Below, piece by piece: positions 18,326 to 29,235 of a stretch of DNA of 64,000 nucleotides. Under the pieces are notes generated by a model. It was not told the DNA's origin, did no database searches, and worked only from the letters and a program-made list of their open reading frames with translations. The DNA is from Bryobacterales bacterium (GTDB lineage: Bacteria > Acidobacteriota > Terriglobia > Bryobacterales > UBA6623), in the NCBI GenBank assembly GCA_028819575.1, contig JAPPLB010000152.1:1-64000 (forward strand). The letters are read 5' to 3'. Every line of letters begins with the position of its first letter. Position 1 is the stretch's first letter. A program made the position numbers and the translations under genes.

Positions 18326-19649
18326 ACCGCCAGGCCGCCGGCACTTTCTTCGGGTTGATGAAGAACCACGCCAGGGTGGCGACCCAGTAGATTCCGGCGA
18401 TGAGATAAAGCACTTGGTTCCAGTCGCCGCCGGTGCGTTCGATGTTGCCGATCATGTAGCCGACGACAATCGGCAGAGTGAATCCGCCGAAAGTCCCGCC
18501 CATGTTCATCAGGGCCATGGCGAGGGGGGTTTGTCGTCCGCCGACGTCCATGGTGGCGGTCCAGGCGGCGGGACCGCCGAGTCCGGAAAACAGGGCTCCG
18601 AGCGCCATGGCGGCCACGAGCCGCGTCGGGTCGGGCGTCCATGAAGCCACGACGCACAGCAAGCCGGAAAGCCCGAGCGAAACGATGGCGACGCCGCAAC
18701 GGCTGATGAACTTGCTCCCCGTGCGGACCAGCAGCCAATCGGTGATGACTCCGCCGGCCAACGAGCCGATGACGACGCCGATCAGCGGAGAGCTCGCCAT
18801 GAGGCCGGCGCTCTGGCGGGTCACGCCGTAGCCCTTCTCGAGGAACGCCGGAAACCACGTGACGAACATCTGGAAGCCGGCCGCCTTGAAGGCGGATTGG
18901 ACGCACAGCGCCCACATGCTCAGCGATGAGGCGGCTGCGACGGCGTGCTCACGGAACGACGGCTGGGAATCGATCGAAGGCTCCTCGGCTTCCGTGCCCG
19001 AGTCGCTGCTCTCGGCCTCGTCGGAATGGATCTCCGCTACCTCGGATTCGTTCACCCAAGGGTGCTCTTCCGGCCTCGTTCGGAATAGCAGGTAGAAACC
19101 GGCGGCCCAGATCAGGCTTACGCCTGCCAACATCACGAACGCGGTGCGCCACGAGAACGATTCGAGCAGGACCGCCGTCAGCGCTATGCTGATCGCGCCG
19201 CCAACCGACATCGCGGAACCGTTGGCGGCGCTGGCCAGACCGCGTTGAGTCGGAGGGAACCAGTCCTTGACCACCTTCGCCGCGTTGGGAACGAGTCCCG
19301 CCTGCGCCCCGCCGAACATCATGCGCGCCCAGATGAAACCCCAGAACGAAGACACGGCCGCGAACCAGACGGTGCAGGCCGACCAGGCAACGCAGAGAAA
19401 GGGCAGTGCGAAGCGTGTTCCGAAGCGAGTCCCCAGCCAGCCGGTGGGAATCTGAAAGACGAAGTAGCCGATCGACATCACGCTGAGGATGTACCCCATC
19501 TGCTCGCTCGTGAGCCCGGTTTCGGCCTGGATGGTCGTGGCGGAGGGAGCGATGGCGTGTCGGGTGAGGTAGGCCGTGGTCGAAGCCAGGGCGACGAGCA
19601 CCATCACCAGATAGCGGATTCTTGTCGGGGAGGCTGTGGAGTCAGTCAC
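18324..19649 (-). CDS. MFS transporter, anion:cation symporter-like
   Basis: This twelve-helix major facilitator protein is 441 residues long from the GTG at 19649. The cytoplasmic loop motif GWLGTRFGTRFALP and the segment FGGAQAGLVPNAAKVVKDWF are typical of the ACS branch, which carries organic anions such as sugar acids and phthalates. A long acidic central loop (residues about 210-235, DEAESSDSGTEAEE) precedes helix 7. A longer frame begins at 19706, but its extra residues cover a perfect hairpin (19652-19678), so the shorter start is preferred. The substrate cannot be read from the sequence. No co-directional partner is close. Confidence 0.85.
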   Translation of the reverse strand: MTDSTASPTRIRYLVMVLVALASTTAYLTRHAIAPSATTIQAETGLTSEQMGYILSVMSIGYFVFQIPTGWLGTRFGTRFALPFLCVAWSACTVWFAAVSSFWGFIWARMMFGGAQAGLVPNAAKVVKDWFPPTQRGLASAANGSAMSVGGAISIALTAVLLESFSWRTAFVMLAGVSLIWAAGFYLLFRTRPEEHPWVNESEVAEIHSDEAESSDSGTEAEEPSIDSQPSFREHAVAAASSLSMWALCVQSAFKAAGFQMFVTWFPAFLEKGYGVTRQSAGLMASSPLIGVVIGSLAGGVITDWLLVRTGSKFISRCGVAIVSLGLSGLLCVVASWTPDPTRLVAAMALGALFSGLGGPAAWTATMDVGGRQTPLAMALMNMGGTFGGFTLPIVVGYMIGNIERTGGDWNQVLYLIAGIYWVATLAWFFINPKKVPAAWR

Positions 19650-19651
19650 TT

Positions 19652-19678
19652 GGCGCTTTCGGCTGAGTCGAAAGCGCC
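19652..19678. promoter_or_regulatory. Inverted repeat before the MFS gene
   Basis: GGCGCTTTCG and CGAAAGCGCC form a perfect 10-bp inverted repeat with a 7-base spacer, ending three bases before the GTG at 19649. It could be an operator or an mRNA hairpin controlling initiation. Confidence 0.4.
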
Positions 19679-19890
19679 CAATCTTAACACACGCTGGCTC
19701 GCTCACCTCTGGGCCGAAGCAACCCGGATGTTGTGGTTGCCGAGGCCGGCTTGTTCATCTTTCGGAACCTGCGCCTCCCGGTCCCTGTCCTGGAAGCGCT
19801 CGTGTGCCTTCTGAGCGCCTGCCACATCGTTGAGGCTCCACGAGATCGACTGACCGTCAGCGCGGCGCGAGCCTCCCGCGCCGGCAACTC

Positions 19891-19975
19891 GTGCTTCAGG
19901 GTTTTCACGAGTCCCGAAACACGAATCACGGCCTTTTCTCGCGTGCTTCCGCCGACAGGTGGTGAGAAATGCAGG
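19891..19975. repeat. CACGAA-type repeat joined to MITE right end
   Basis: GGTTTTCACGAGTCCCGAAACACGAATC-like units are followed by CACGGCCTTTTCTCGCGTGC and the MITE right end GGTGGTGAGAAATGCAGG. This is the mirror partner of the left-half joins, showing that the two repeat families form one hybrid element. Confidence 0.75.
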
Positions 19976-20070
19976 CTCTATTGCGTGTAGATCACAAATC
20001 CGCATATTGTTCGCGCCGCCGGCCCGATGTTAGGATCAAGCTGGGTTCTTTCGTCAGGGTCCGCGTTCCT

Positions 20071-22072
20071 GTGTTGGTACGAACCGCACGAGTCATTGCC
20101 GCGCTCGGCTCTCTCGCCGCGTTCTTGATGACGTGGCCGGCGGCTGAGCTTGAGGCCGCGCGCGTTGACGACGCGTTCTTTGCCGAGAAGCTGTACCCCA
20201 TCCTCGATCAAGCGCAGTGTCGGCTTTGTCACGGCGAGAAGGGCGTTGCGTCGACCACGCGGCTGGAGTTCCCGCGGGAGGACGCTTCCGCCGCGAGGAT
20301 TACGGCTTTCGGGCTGGCGCTGGCGGAGTTCATCGACCCCCGGAATCCCAGTAATTCGCTCCTCTTCCGGAAGCCGACCAACCGCCAGCAACACACCGGC
20401 GGCGAGCGCATCAAGCAGGGTAGCGGCGAAGAGAAGCTGTTGCTCTCATGGATTGGCCGTCTCGCCGAGATGTCCGCGGAAGAACGCTCCGCGGCCATCG
20501 CGTCCGGTTTGTCACATGCCGGGGGTCTGCACCATGGTGTGATGCGCCGGCTGACCCACAGCCAGTACAACAACACGGTGCGCGATTTGCTGGGCGATCG
20601 AACCCAGCCGGCAAATCAGTTTCCGCCCGAGGATTTCATCCGCGGCTTCAAGAACCAGGCCGAGGGGCAGAGCGTTCCTCCGCTGTTGGCCGAAGCCTAC
20701 GGAGCAGCGGCTGAGAAGCTCGCCCGCAACGCTTTCCGGGGTGGCGACCGCAATCGGCTCGTGCCGTGTGAGCCGCGCTCGGCGGCGGATGCCCGTTGCC
20801 GCATGAAGTTCCTGCGCAGCTTCGGCCGCCAGGCGTTTCGACGTCCGCTGACGGACGAGGAGATCGCCCAGTACGACGCGCTCTTCCGGAAAGAGGCCGC
20901 CGCCGGGGACTTTCTTCGCGGCGCTCAGATCGCTGTCGAAGCGATGTTGCAGTCTCCTCGTTTCCTGTTCCGCATGGAGCGCGGCCCCGAAGGCCCTTGG
21001 TATTCGTACGAAGTCGCTGCCCGGTTGTCGTACTTCTTGTGGGACACGATGCCGGACGAGAAGCTCTTTCGATTGGCCGAACAGGGCAAGCTGACAACCC
21101 CGGAGCAAGTCGGCGCTGCGGCCCGCGAGATGCTGCAGGACTCGCGTTCGCGCAAGTCGATGGAGGAGTTTCTCGGCCAGTGGCTGCGGTTCGATCGCGT
21201 GCTCGACACCATCCGCGACCGGCGCCTCTATCGTGATTTCAACCCCGAGCTTGCGGCCGCCATGACCGAGGAAACCAAGCGCCTGTTCGGTGACCTCGTC
21301 TGGAACGACGGCAACTTCATGGATTTCTTCACGGCGGACTATGGCTTCATCAGCACCGACCTCGCCAACCTGTATCAATTGCCGGAGCCCGCGTCCGAGT
21401 TCGACCGCGTCGACTTTCCGGAAGACAGCGGGCGGGGCGGCATCTTCGGTCAGGCGATGTTTCTTACCGTGACGAGCAAACCGTCCGATACTTCGCCGAC
21501 CGAGCGCGGTCTCTACGTTCGCGAGCACTTCCTGTGCCAGGAAGTGCCGCCCCCGCCGCCCGGCTTGAACGCCTCGCTGCCCCCGGTGACCGATGAAAAG
21601 CCGATGACGAACCGCGAACGGCTGAACATCCACCTGACCAGCGAAAGCTGTGCGAGTTGTCATCGGCTGATTGACCCGATCGGATTCGGGTTCGAAAACT
21701 ATGATGCCATCGGACGGCATCGCGACAAGCACTATCTGACGATCTATCCCACACGCGATGAGGTCATGAAAGGCCTCAAGAAAAAAGAAACGAAGTACGA
21801 ACTGCCCATCGATTCATCCGCAAGCGTCACCGGGATCGTTGACTCGGAGTTCTCGACGCCGAAGGAACTGGGTGAAATCCTCGCGAACGAGCCGAGTTGC
21901 CGCAAGTGCATCGTGCGGCAGCTCTTCCGCTACGCGATGGGACGCGAGGAAACGCCGGACGACCGCGCGACGATCGAGAGGCTGTACGCGGATTTCCGGG
22001 ACTCCCGGTTTCGGTTCCGCGAGTTGATCATTTCTCTTGTACAATCCGACGTGTTCAGAGGAGCGCACGTTC

Positions 22073-22086
<14 letters not shown>
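20071..22086 (+). CDS. DUF1592-family exported cytochrome-like protein
   Basis: This ~671-residue protein carries the multi-domain architecture common in Planctomycetes and Acidobacteria (DUF1587, DUF1592, DUF1595, DUF1588, DUF1585). After a signal peptide comes a c-type haem motif CRLCHG. Later come [36 protein letters not shown], the DUF1592 middle, [19 protein letters not shown], a second CASCH in [21 protein letters not shown], and the C-terminal DUF1585 domain. The GTG at 20071 is preferred since the longer ATG lies inside a MITE end. Its stop overlaps the next gene by 14 bases. The biochemical role of this family is not established. Confidence 0.87.
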
Positions 22087-23386
<1,300 letters not shown>

Positions 23387-23487
23387 CCTGCATGTCTCAC
23401 CACGTGGCGAGGCGAAGTGCGTGAGAGGGCTGTCAGGACGAGGCGCGAGCCGCTTGGCGCGCGCAGGAGTACTTGGTAGTACGTCGA
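23387..23487. repeat. MITE left half
   Basis: CCTGCATGTCTCACCACG starts on the base after the TAG of the DUF1552 gene. Homology runs through GAGCCGCTTGGCGCGCGCAG to the central GTACT...AGTAC palindrome and stops just before the end of the convergent LRR gene. Confidence 0.85.
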
Positions 23488-23493
23488 CAGGGC

Positions 23494-24606
23494 CTATGGG
23501 GCTACGTTCTTGAACCGTTCCGGTTCGGGAGGCTTCTCCCACCAGGTGATCCGGATGCGCGGGTGGTCGGTTCGGAAGCGCTCCACGCCCTCGGCGCTTG
23601 CCTTGGTTCCCCCGAGGAAGACCTGCCGCAACTCCGGCATCTCGCCAAGACGGTCCAGTACCTCGTCGGAAACGCCGGTTTCGGCCAGGTCGAGGGTCTC
23701 GACCTTCTTCAGGGCCGGCAAGTGAACCGCGATTTCATCGCCCACTTTCTCGCATTGCCACAGTCGCAGGCGTTTCAGGTTCGGCAACGCGCTGAGAGCC
23801 TTCACGCCGCGGCCGCTGACCGAGGTGCGGCTCAGATCAAGGGATTCAAGGCGGCTCAATGAAGTGAGCTGCTCCAGTCCCAGATCGGTGACCTTGGAGG
23901 CTTCGGCGTTCAGAGACTCCAGTCCGGCCAACGCCTCGATGCTTTCGAGGTTGAAGTCGGACAGGGCAAGCGCCCACAGCCCCGAGTCGGTACGCTGCTG
24001 TCCGCCCACGTCGAGATGCTTGAGGGACGGGAGCAGCCTCAACAGAGGCAGTGCCGTGCCGCTCATCTTGTTGCCGCCGAATCCCAGGGATGCGAGCTTG
24101 ACGAGGTCCGCCAGGTGTTCGAAACCGTCGTCGGTGACGCGGCTGAATCCAACGTCGAGAAACTCGAGGGTTTCGATCTGGGCGACGTGCTCGAAGACGC
24201 GGCTGGTGGCCTTTGTGCCGCGAACGTCGAGATGCTTCAGTTTCTTCCAGTGCTTGATGTGGGCGATGCCGCCGTCCGTGATGTTCTCGGCGTAGTGGAG
24301 CCGAAGCTCCTCGATGTTCTCGAGCGGTTTGAGGTGCTCCAGGCCGATATCGGTGACCCACGTGTAAGAGAGGTCGATGCGTCTCAGATGCGGCGCGAAA
24401 GTGAGCTTTTCGAGGTCCGCGTCGTTGACCCAGGACGATGTCAAGTCGACCTCGGCGATGTTGCCGTTGTCATCCAGGAAGTAATGCCCGTCGATCTCCG
24501 TGATCCAGGCAGCGACGTCGTTTTGGGCCGGCTCGACTGCCGGAGCCGTGGAAGCAAGCACTGCGAGCAGCAAGGTGCTGAGACTCGTTGCTGTTGACCG
24601 TTTCAA
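23494..24606 (-). CDS. Exported leucine-rich-repeat protein (short)
   Basis: This 370-residue protein has a signal peptide (residues 1-23). About eleven leucine-rich repeats of 24-25 residues follow, with the bacterial/RNI-like pattern LxxLxLxxTxVTDxGLExLxxL. It begins with a short AAWITEIDGHYFLDDNGNIA segment that also heads each half of the larger upstream neighbour. The start overlaps the stop of the 679-residue LRR gene by 4 bases (ATGA), so the two form a coupled pair. Such secreted LRR proteins are frequent in Planctomycetes and Acidobacteria; binding partners are unknown. Confidence 0.85.
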   Translation of the reverse strand: MKRSTATSLSTLLLAVLASTAPAVEPAQNDVAAWITEIDGHYFLDDNGNIAEVDLTSSWVNDADLEKLTFAPHLRRIDLSYTWVTDIGLEHLKPLENIEELRLHYAENITDGGIAHIKHWKKLKHLDVRGTKATSRVFEHVAQIETLEFLDVGFSRVTDDGFEHLADLVKLASLGFGGNKMSGTALPLLRLLPSLKHLDVGGQQRTDSGLWALALSDFNLESIEALAGLESLNAEASKVTDLGLEQLTSLSRLESLDLSRTSVSGRGVKALSALPNLKRLRLWQCEKVGDEIAVHLPALKKVETLDLAETGVSDEVLDRLGEMPELRQVFLGGTKASAEGVERFRTDHPRIRITWWEKPPEPERFKNVAP

Positions 24607-26642
24607 CTACGCCTCCGGTTGGGCAGAGCCGAGTCGCGGTCCCAGATGATCTCGCAGTCCCCGTAGTGATCCTTGAGCTTCTGATAGGCTTGCTCGCCCA
24701 CGAGGGTGTGATAGAGGTTCAACAAGCGTAACTTCGGGAACACAGTCAGATGATCGAGCCCTTTCTCGGTGACGAGAGCGCTGTCAAGGCTCAACTCCGT
24801 GAGTTCCTTCAGCCCTCGTAAATGGCGCAGGCCCGCGTCGGTGACATCGGTGTAGTCGAGATTCAGATGCTTGAGCTTCGTGAGCTTGCCGATGGTGTAG
24901 AGCTGTGGGTCCTTGAGCCTCGTGCGGACGAGGTCAAGACTCCTCAGGTTCGTCAGACCTTCCAGATGGCAGAGTCCGTCCTGGCGGAAGCGCGTGTAGC
25001 TTAGCGACAACTTCTCCAGGCCGACCAGCTCGCCCAGATATTCGAGCCCGTTGTCACGAATATCGGTCCCCGCCAGATCAAGCTCTTTCAATCCTTTCAA
25101 CGGGCTGAGGTGATGCATGCCGTCGTCGTCGATATCGGTGTAGGCGATGGACAGTTTCTCCAAAGAGGCGAGTTCTTTCAAAACGGCGAATCCGTCGTTG
25201 CCGACAGGCGAACCCAGAAGGCTCATCTCCCGCAAGTGGTCCAATCCCCCGAGGTGAGTCAGACCTTCGCCTTCGATCAGCGTGTTGTTGAGAGTGAGTT
25301 TGCGCAGGGCCTTCAGGCCGGTCAGGTGTGACAGTCCGGCATCGGAAACGAGGGTGTTGCTCAGGTTCAGCTCTTCGAGCGTCGCAAGGGCGCTTAGCGA
25401 TGCGGCGCCGAGATCTCCGATCTCCGTAACCTGCAAGTCGAGTTTGCGCAGCTCTGTGAGATGTCGAAGATGATCGAGGTGAGCGTCCGTAACAGAGCTG
25501 GAAGCCAGCGAAATCTCCGTGAGTCGGCCGCTGTCGAGAGTCGCCGTTCCGCCCAGCGAGCGCACCCAATCGGCAACCTCCTCGTCGCTCCCGCCCTTGG
25601 GGGCGTTCGCTGCCTTACCTTCGTCCGCTGCACGCATCGAGAAGTCCAGGAACACCAGGCGCGTATCCGGCAATGCCTCCTGAAGATCCGCGACGCCGGC
25701 GCCGGTGGCGCGGGAATAGCGCAGGTCCACTTCGCGCAGTCTGGTGAACTCCTTCAGTTTGTCGAGTCCGGCGTTGCTGACTTTGGTGCGGTAGAGGTTG
25801 ATGACCTCCAGGCTCTTGAGGTTCTTCAGATGATCGAGCCCGGCATCCGTCACGTCGGCCCCGAGAAGGTTCAACTGCTTGAGCCGGGTAAGGCCGCTGA
25901 GATGAGCGAGGCCGCGGTCGCTGATGCGGGTCCCCCGCAGGTCGAGTTCCTCCAACTCGCTGAGGCCGCTGAGCGATGCGAGGCCCTCGTCGGTAACGAG
26001 CGTATCGCCGATCCACAAACGTTTGAGGCGGCTCATGCCCTTGAGGTTCGCCAACCCCTTGTCGTCGAAGGGCGTGAAAGTCAGGTCCAGCGATTCGAGC
26101 TTGTGGAACGGCGCCAGCGTATGGCCCTCTACCTTGGTGCGGCGTACCCGGATATTCTTGAGGTTCTTCAGCCCGGCGATTTGTTCGAAGCCTTCGTCGT
26201 AGAACCGAATATAGGCCAGGAAGCTGTAGCTGAAAGTGAGTTTCTCGAGGCTGGTCAAGGGCGCGATATGCTTGAGATCTTTGCTCTGGTTCTTGTTCGC
26301 GCCGGCGCGAGGGTTCCACATCGGCCCCGGCAGGTGCAGTTCCTCGAGTCCGCTCAGGGTGCTCAGGCGCGCCAAATCCGGCGGATCGATGTTGCAGCCG
26401 ACAAGGTTGAGAACCTTCAGGCGGAATTCATGAGCCGGAAGATCCGCGACGCGGTAGGTCCGGGTTGATTGCCCGTGGATTCGTACCCAGCCGCCCATCC
26501 GGACGGCCCACTCGGCGACGGCTCGGTCGTCCGGAGCGGCGCGGAGAACGGTCACCGGCGCACTCAGGAAAAGCGCCGCAACCATTGCGATCACGAGAAG
26601 ATACTGCCGCATGGGCTTGATGTGACGTAGTGATAACGCCAT
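24603..26642 (-). CDS. Exported leucine-rich-repeat protein (long, two arrays)
   Basis: This protein of 679 residues (669 from the alternative ATG at 26612) has a signal peptide and two LRR arrays. Each array is preceded by the same W-x-R-xx-GG module (AEWAVRMGGWVRIHG near residue 45 and ADWVRSLGGTATLDSGRL near residue 360). Each array has ten to twelve repeats of ~24 residues (LTDAGLxHLxxLxxLxxLxL). The duplicated module suggests an internal duplication of an ancestral single-array protein like its downstream partner. It is likely a periplasmic or surface binding protein. No enzymatic domain is visible. Confidence 0.85.
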   Translation of the reverse strand: MALSLRHIKPMRQYLLVIAMVAALFLSAPVTVLRAAPDDRAVAEWAVRMGGWVRIHGQSTRTYRVADLPAHEFRLKVLNLVGCNIDPPDLARLSTLSGLEELHLPGPMWNPRAGANKNQSKDLKHIAPLTSLEKLTFSYSFLAYIRFYDEGFEQIAGLKNLKNIRVRRTKVEGHTLAPFHKLESLDLTFTPFDDKGLANLKGMSRLKRLWIGDTLVTDEGLASLSGLSELEELDLRGTRISDRGLAHLSGLTRLKQLNLLGADVTDAGLDHLKNLKSLEVINLYRTKVSNAGLDKLKEFTRLREVDLRYSRATGAGVADLQEALPDTRLVFLDFSMRAADEGKAANAPKGGSDEEVADWVRSLGGTATLDSGRLTEISLASSSVTDAHLDHLRHLTELRKLDLQVTEIGDLGAASLSALATLEELNLSNTLVSDAGLSHLTGLKALRKLTLNNTLIEGEGLTHLGGLDHLREMSLLGSPVGNDGFAVLKELASLEKLSIAYTDIDDDGMHHLSPLKGLKELDLAGTDIRDNGLEYLGELVGLEKLSLSYTRFRQDGLCHLEGLTNLRSLDLVRTRLKDPQLYTIGKLTKLKHLNLDYTDVTDAGLRHLRGLKELTELSLDSALVTEKGLDHLTVFPKLRLLNLYHTLVGEQAYQKLKDHYGDCEIIWDRDSALPNRRRS

Positions 26643-26745
26643 TTAGACTGTAGCAGAGGGATCCAGGGCGGCTTGGGACTTCACGGAGAGTGCCCTTGGC
26701 GGCCTTTTCGGCGTTGCGAGACACTATGTTTGAAAGGAACGACTC

Positions 26746-27750
26746 ATGCCTTACGATCTTGCCCCCACCAATCGCAGAGATTTCCTTCGCGTTCTCGGGG
26801 CCGCCGGGCTGTCGTGGTCCCTATGGGGCGGGATGGGCTGCTCGTCGGCGCCCGCCGTGGACCTGAGGAAGTTCCAGGGCATCTTCCCGATCGTCCAGAC
26901 GCCCTACACGGACGACAACAAGATCGCCTTCGACGAGTTGGAGAAAGAGGTCAAGTTCCTCGACAAGACCGGCGTCCACGGCATCGTCTGGCCGCAGCGG
27001 GCGAGCGAGTACCAGTTCCTGACGTTCGACGAACGCATCGAGGGCGCCGAGCTGATCGTCAGGGCGAATAAGGGTCTGAGCCCGGCGGTGGTCATTGGCG
27101 TTCAGGGACCTGACACCGAAACTGCCGTCAAGTACGCCAGGCACGCCGAGAAGCTGCAACCCGATGCCATCATCGCGCTGCCGACCCGCGACGCGGGCGA
27201 GTTTGACCTCGACGAGGTGTTCGAATACTACAAGGCCATCGGCAAGGTCTGTGGCCTGCCGATGTTCGTTCAGACGACAGGCAACATGAGCGTCGAATTC
27301 GTGCTGAAGATGGCCAAGGAGGTCCCGACGCTGTTGTTCGTCAAAGACGAAGCGGGCAACTCCATCAGCCGCATCAAGGAGTTCAACGCGGACGGCGAAG
27401 GCCGGGTGACGGTTTTCACCGGCGCCCATGGACGCAACCTGCCGGACGAGATGTCACTCGGCCTCGCCGGTAACATGCCGGCGTCGGGCTGGGTCGATCT
27501 CTACGTCAAGGTGTGGAACTTCTGGAAGGAAGGCAAGGTCAACGAAGCCCTCGACATGTTCTCGAAAGCAATGCTGTTCGTGACGCAAGCGGGCGTGTAC
27601 GGTTTTCCGCTACTGAACTACGCCCTGCATCTGCGCGGCGTCTTCACGAACTGGTCCGTTCGCCGCCCCGAAGCCAAGCCGCTGGACGAAGACGCCATGA
27701 AAGAGATCCGGCGGGTGCACGACTTCGTCAAGCCGCACTTCGTGGTTTGA
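26746..27750 (+). CDS. Tat-exported DapA/NanA-family protein
   Basis: This 334-residue protein combines a Tat signal (TNRRDFLRVLGAAGLSWSLW) and a lipobox-like GGMGCSS with a dihydrodipicolinate synthase/N-acetylneuraminate lyase TIM barrel. The Schiff-base lysine is apparently kept in LLFVKDEAGN near residue 200. The GTTGE motif of true DapA is replaced by PQRASE and the usual Tyr motif by FVQTTGN, so lysine biosynthesis is unlikely. Export of a barrel aldolase/lyase is unusual. It may act on sugar acids outside the cytoplasm. It is divergent from the LRR genes; the ATG follows GAAAGGAACG. Confidence 0.8.
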   Translation: MPYDLAPTNRRDFLRVLGAAGLSWSLWGGMGCSSAPAVDLRKFQGIFPIVQTPYTDDNKIAFDELEKEVKFLDKTGVHGIVWPQRASEYQFLTFDERIEGAELIVRANKGLSPAVVIGVQGPDTETAVKYARHAEKLQPDAIIALPTRDAGEFDLDEVFEYYKAIGKVCGLPMFVQTTGNMSVEFVLKMAKEVPTLLFVKDEAGNSISRIKEFNADGEGRVTVFTGAHGRNLPDEMSLGLAGNMPASGWVDLYVKVWNFWKEGKVNEALDMFSKAMLFVTQAGVYGFPLLNYALHLRGVFTNWSVRRPEAKPLDEDAMKEIRRVHDFVKPHFVV

Positions 27751-27776
27751 TCACTGTCGGTTGCTCCTCTCGGAGA

Positions 27777-29030
27777 TCACCGGACCGGGAACTTCTCCGC
27801 GACGGTGTTCATGGCGCGGCGAGCAGCCGCCAGCGTCGTTTCGACTTCCTCGTCCCCGTGGACGGTCGACACGTACCAACGCCCGTCCGGCAGTAGATAG
27901 ATACCGTTGTCGAGCATTCCTTCGAGCCAGGCCCCCAGGCGCCCGGAGGGCGGGCTCGTCAAGCCGCGCGCATCCGCGACGGCTCCCTCGTCCGGGAATA
28001 CGACCTTGAATACCGTCCCCACTCCACGAACTGTCGCGGGCACGCCCGCCTCGACGGCGGCGGCGCGGATGCCCTCCATCAGTTGCTCTCCGCTGCGGTC
28101 GGCCGCCTTGAGGGCAGCGCCGTCATCGCGGGAAAGTTCCTCCAGCGTCGCTTCCGACGCGGCAAGGACCGTAGGGTTGCCGTTGAAGCTTCCGCCGTGC
28201 AGCACGGTGGCGTCTTCGATCAACTTCAGAATCTCATGGCGGCCGGCGATGACGCTCAGCGTGAACCCACCGGCAACCGCTTTTCCGAATGTGGCCAGAT
28301 CAGGCGTGATGCCGTACAAGCCTTGCGCGCCGTTCAGGTGCACCCGAAAACCGGTAATGACCTCGTCGAAGATCAGAACGATCCCGTGCCTTGCCGTGAT
28401 GTCTCGCAGCGCTTGAAGGAATCCGTCGGCCGGCAGGATGCAGCCGCCGTTGCACAGAATGGGCTCCAGAATCACGCAGGCGATCTCGTCCGCGTGCTCT
28501 GCGACAGCTTTTTCGAGCGCATTTGCATCGTTCCACGGCAGGAACAAGGTATCCGGCGGTGATTCGAGCCAGCCGTGATAGTGGTTCACGAATCGCAGAA
28601 TGCGCTTCCGGCCGGTGAAGGCCCGGGACAGGCGAAAGGCGATCTGGTCCGCTTCCGTCCCCGTATTGCTGAAGACCACGCGGTCGGCGCAGGGAACAAG
28701 GTCGACGAGCCGCTCGGCGACACGGATTTCACCCTCATGCTGCGCTCCGTAGTCCCAACCGTCCCGCAAGGTTCGCTCGACCGCGGCGGCGATCGCGGGA
28801 TGCGCATGGCCGAGAATCAGCGGCCCCCAGGCAAGCGTGTAATCGAGATAGGTGTTTCCGTCGACGTCGGTGATGCTCGGCCCCTCACCATGCGTGAAAT
28901 AGAGTGGATGGGGCACGGTCTTGGCCCGAAAGGCGCTGGTCACGCCGCCGGCAATGGATTTCTTGGCTCGCTCCAGCAAATCCACGGACTGCCGCCGGGA
29001 GGTGGCGGCGATAGTTTCGGTATCTGGCAT
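27777..29030 (-). CDS. Class III aminotransferase, glutamate-1-semialdehyde aminomutase-like
   Basis: This 417-residue PLP enzyme is similar to HemL. Landmarks are IAGGVTSAFR, GNTYLDYTLAWGPLILGHAHP, NTGTEADQIAFRLSRAFTGR, the cofactor Asp in IFDEVITGFRV and the PLP lysine in TFGKAVAGGFTLSV. HemL usually has GKIIGGGxPVGA, so this is probably a paralogue acting on a related amino or keto substrate rather than the tetrapyrrole enzyme. It converges with the exported DapA-like gene (27-base gap). The initiation codon at 29030 is followed by MPDTETIAA. Confidence 0.8.
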   Translation of the reverse strand: MPDTETIAATSRRQSVDLLERAKKSIAGGVTSAFRAKTVPHPLYFTHGEGPSITDVDGNTYLDYTLAWGPLILGHAHPAIAAAVERTLRDGWDYGAQHEGEIRVAERLVDLVPCADRVVFSNTGTEADQIAFRLSRAFTGRKRILRFVNHYHGWLESPPDTLFLPWNDANALEKAVAEHADEIACVILEPILCNGGCILPADGFLQALRDITARHGIVLIFDEVITGFRVHLNGAQGLYGITPDLATFGKAVAGGFTLSVIAGRHEILKLIEDATVLHGGSFNGNPTVLAASEATLEELSRDDGAALKAADRSGEQLMEGIRAAAVEAGVPATVRGVGTVFKVVFPDEGAVADARGLTSPPSGRLGAWLEGMLDNGIYLLPDGRWYVSTVHGDEEVETTLAAARRAMNTVAEKFPVR

Positions 29031-29090
29031 GCGGCGAATCTCGCTATCGAGTGAAAGAATCGACCCTGCGAAGGACGAAGTTGATTCTAG

Positions 29091-29216
29091 CCTGCATGAC
29101 TCACCACGTGGGGAGGCGAAGTCAGTTCAGGTCAGCATCGAGCCCGGAAAGCAGGAGCAACGAAGCGGTGGCGAACTTGCCGCGTGCTTCCCACGTCATG
29201 TCGTGAGAAATGCAGG
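29091..29216. repeat. Internally deleted MITE (126 bp)
   Basis: Both inverted ends are present (CCTGCATGACTCACCACG and TCGTGAGAAATGCAGG), but the centre is shortened compared with the 177-bp copy. Both flanks contain CTAG (29087-29090 and 29220-29223). It lies between two minus-strand genes, immediately behind the TAG of gamma-glutamyltransferase. Confidence 0.8.
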
Positions 29217-29235
29217 CTGCTAGCGGCCCCCGCTC

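Noticed and set aside
27777-29030. Assignment as the haem-pathway enzyme HemL
   Set aside because: The PLP lysine context differs from true HemL (TFGKAVAGG instead of GKIIGGG), so a more general aminotransferase name was kept.
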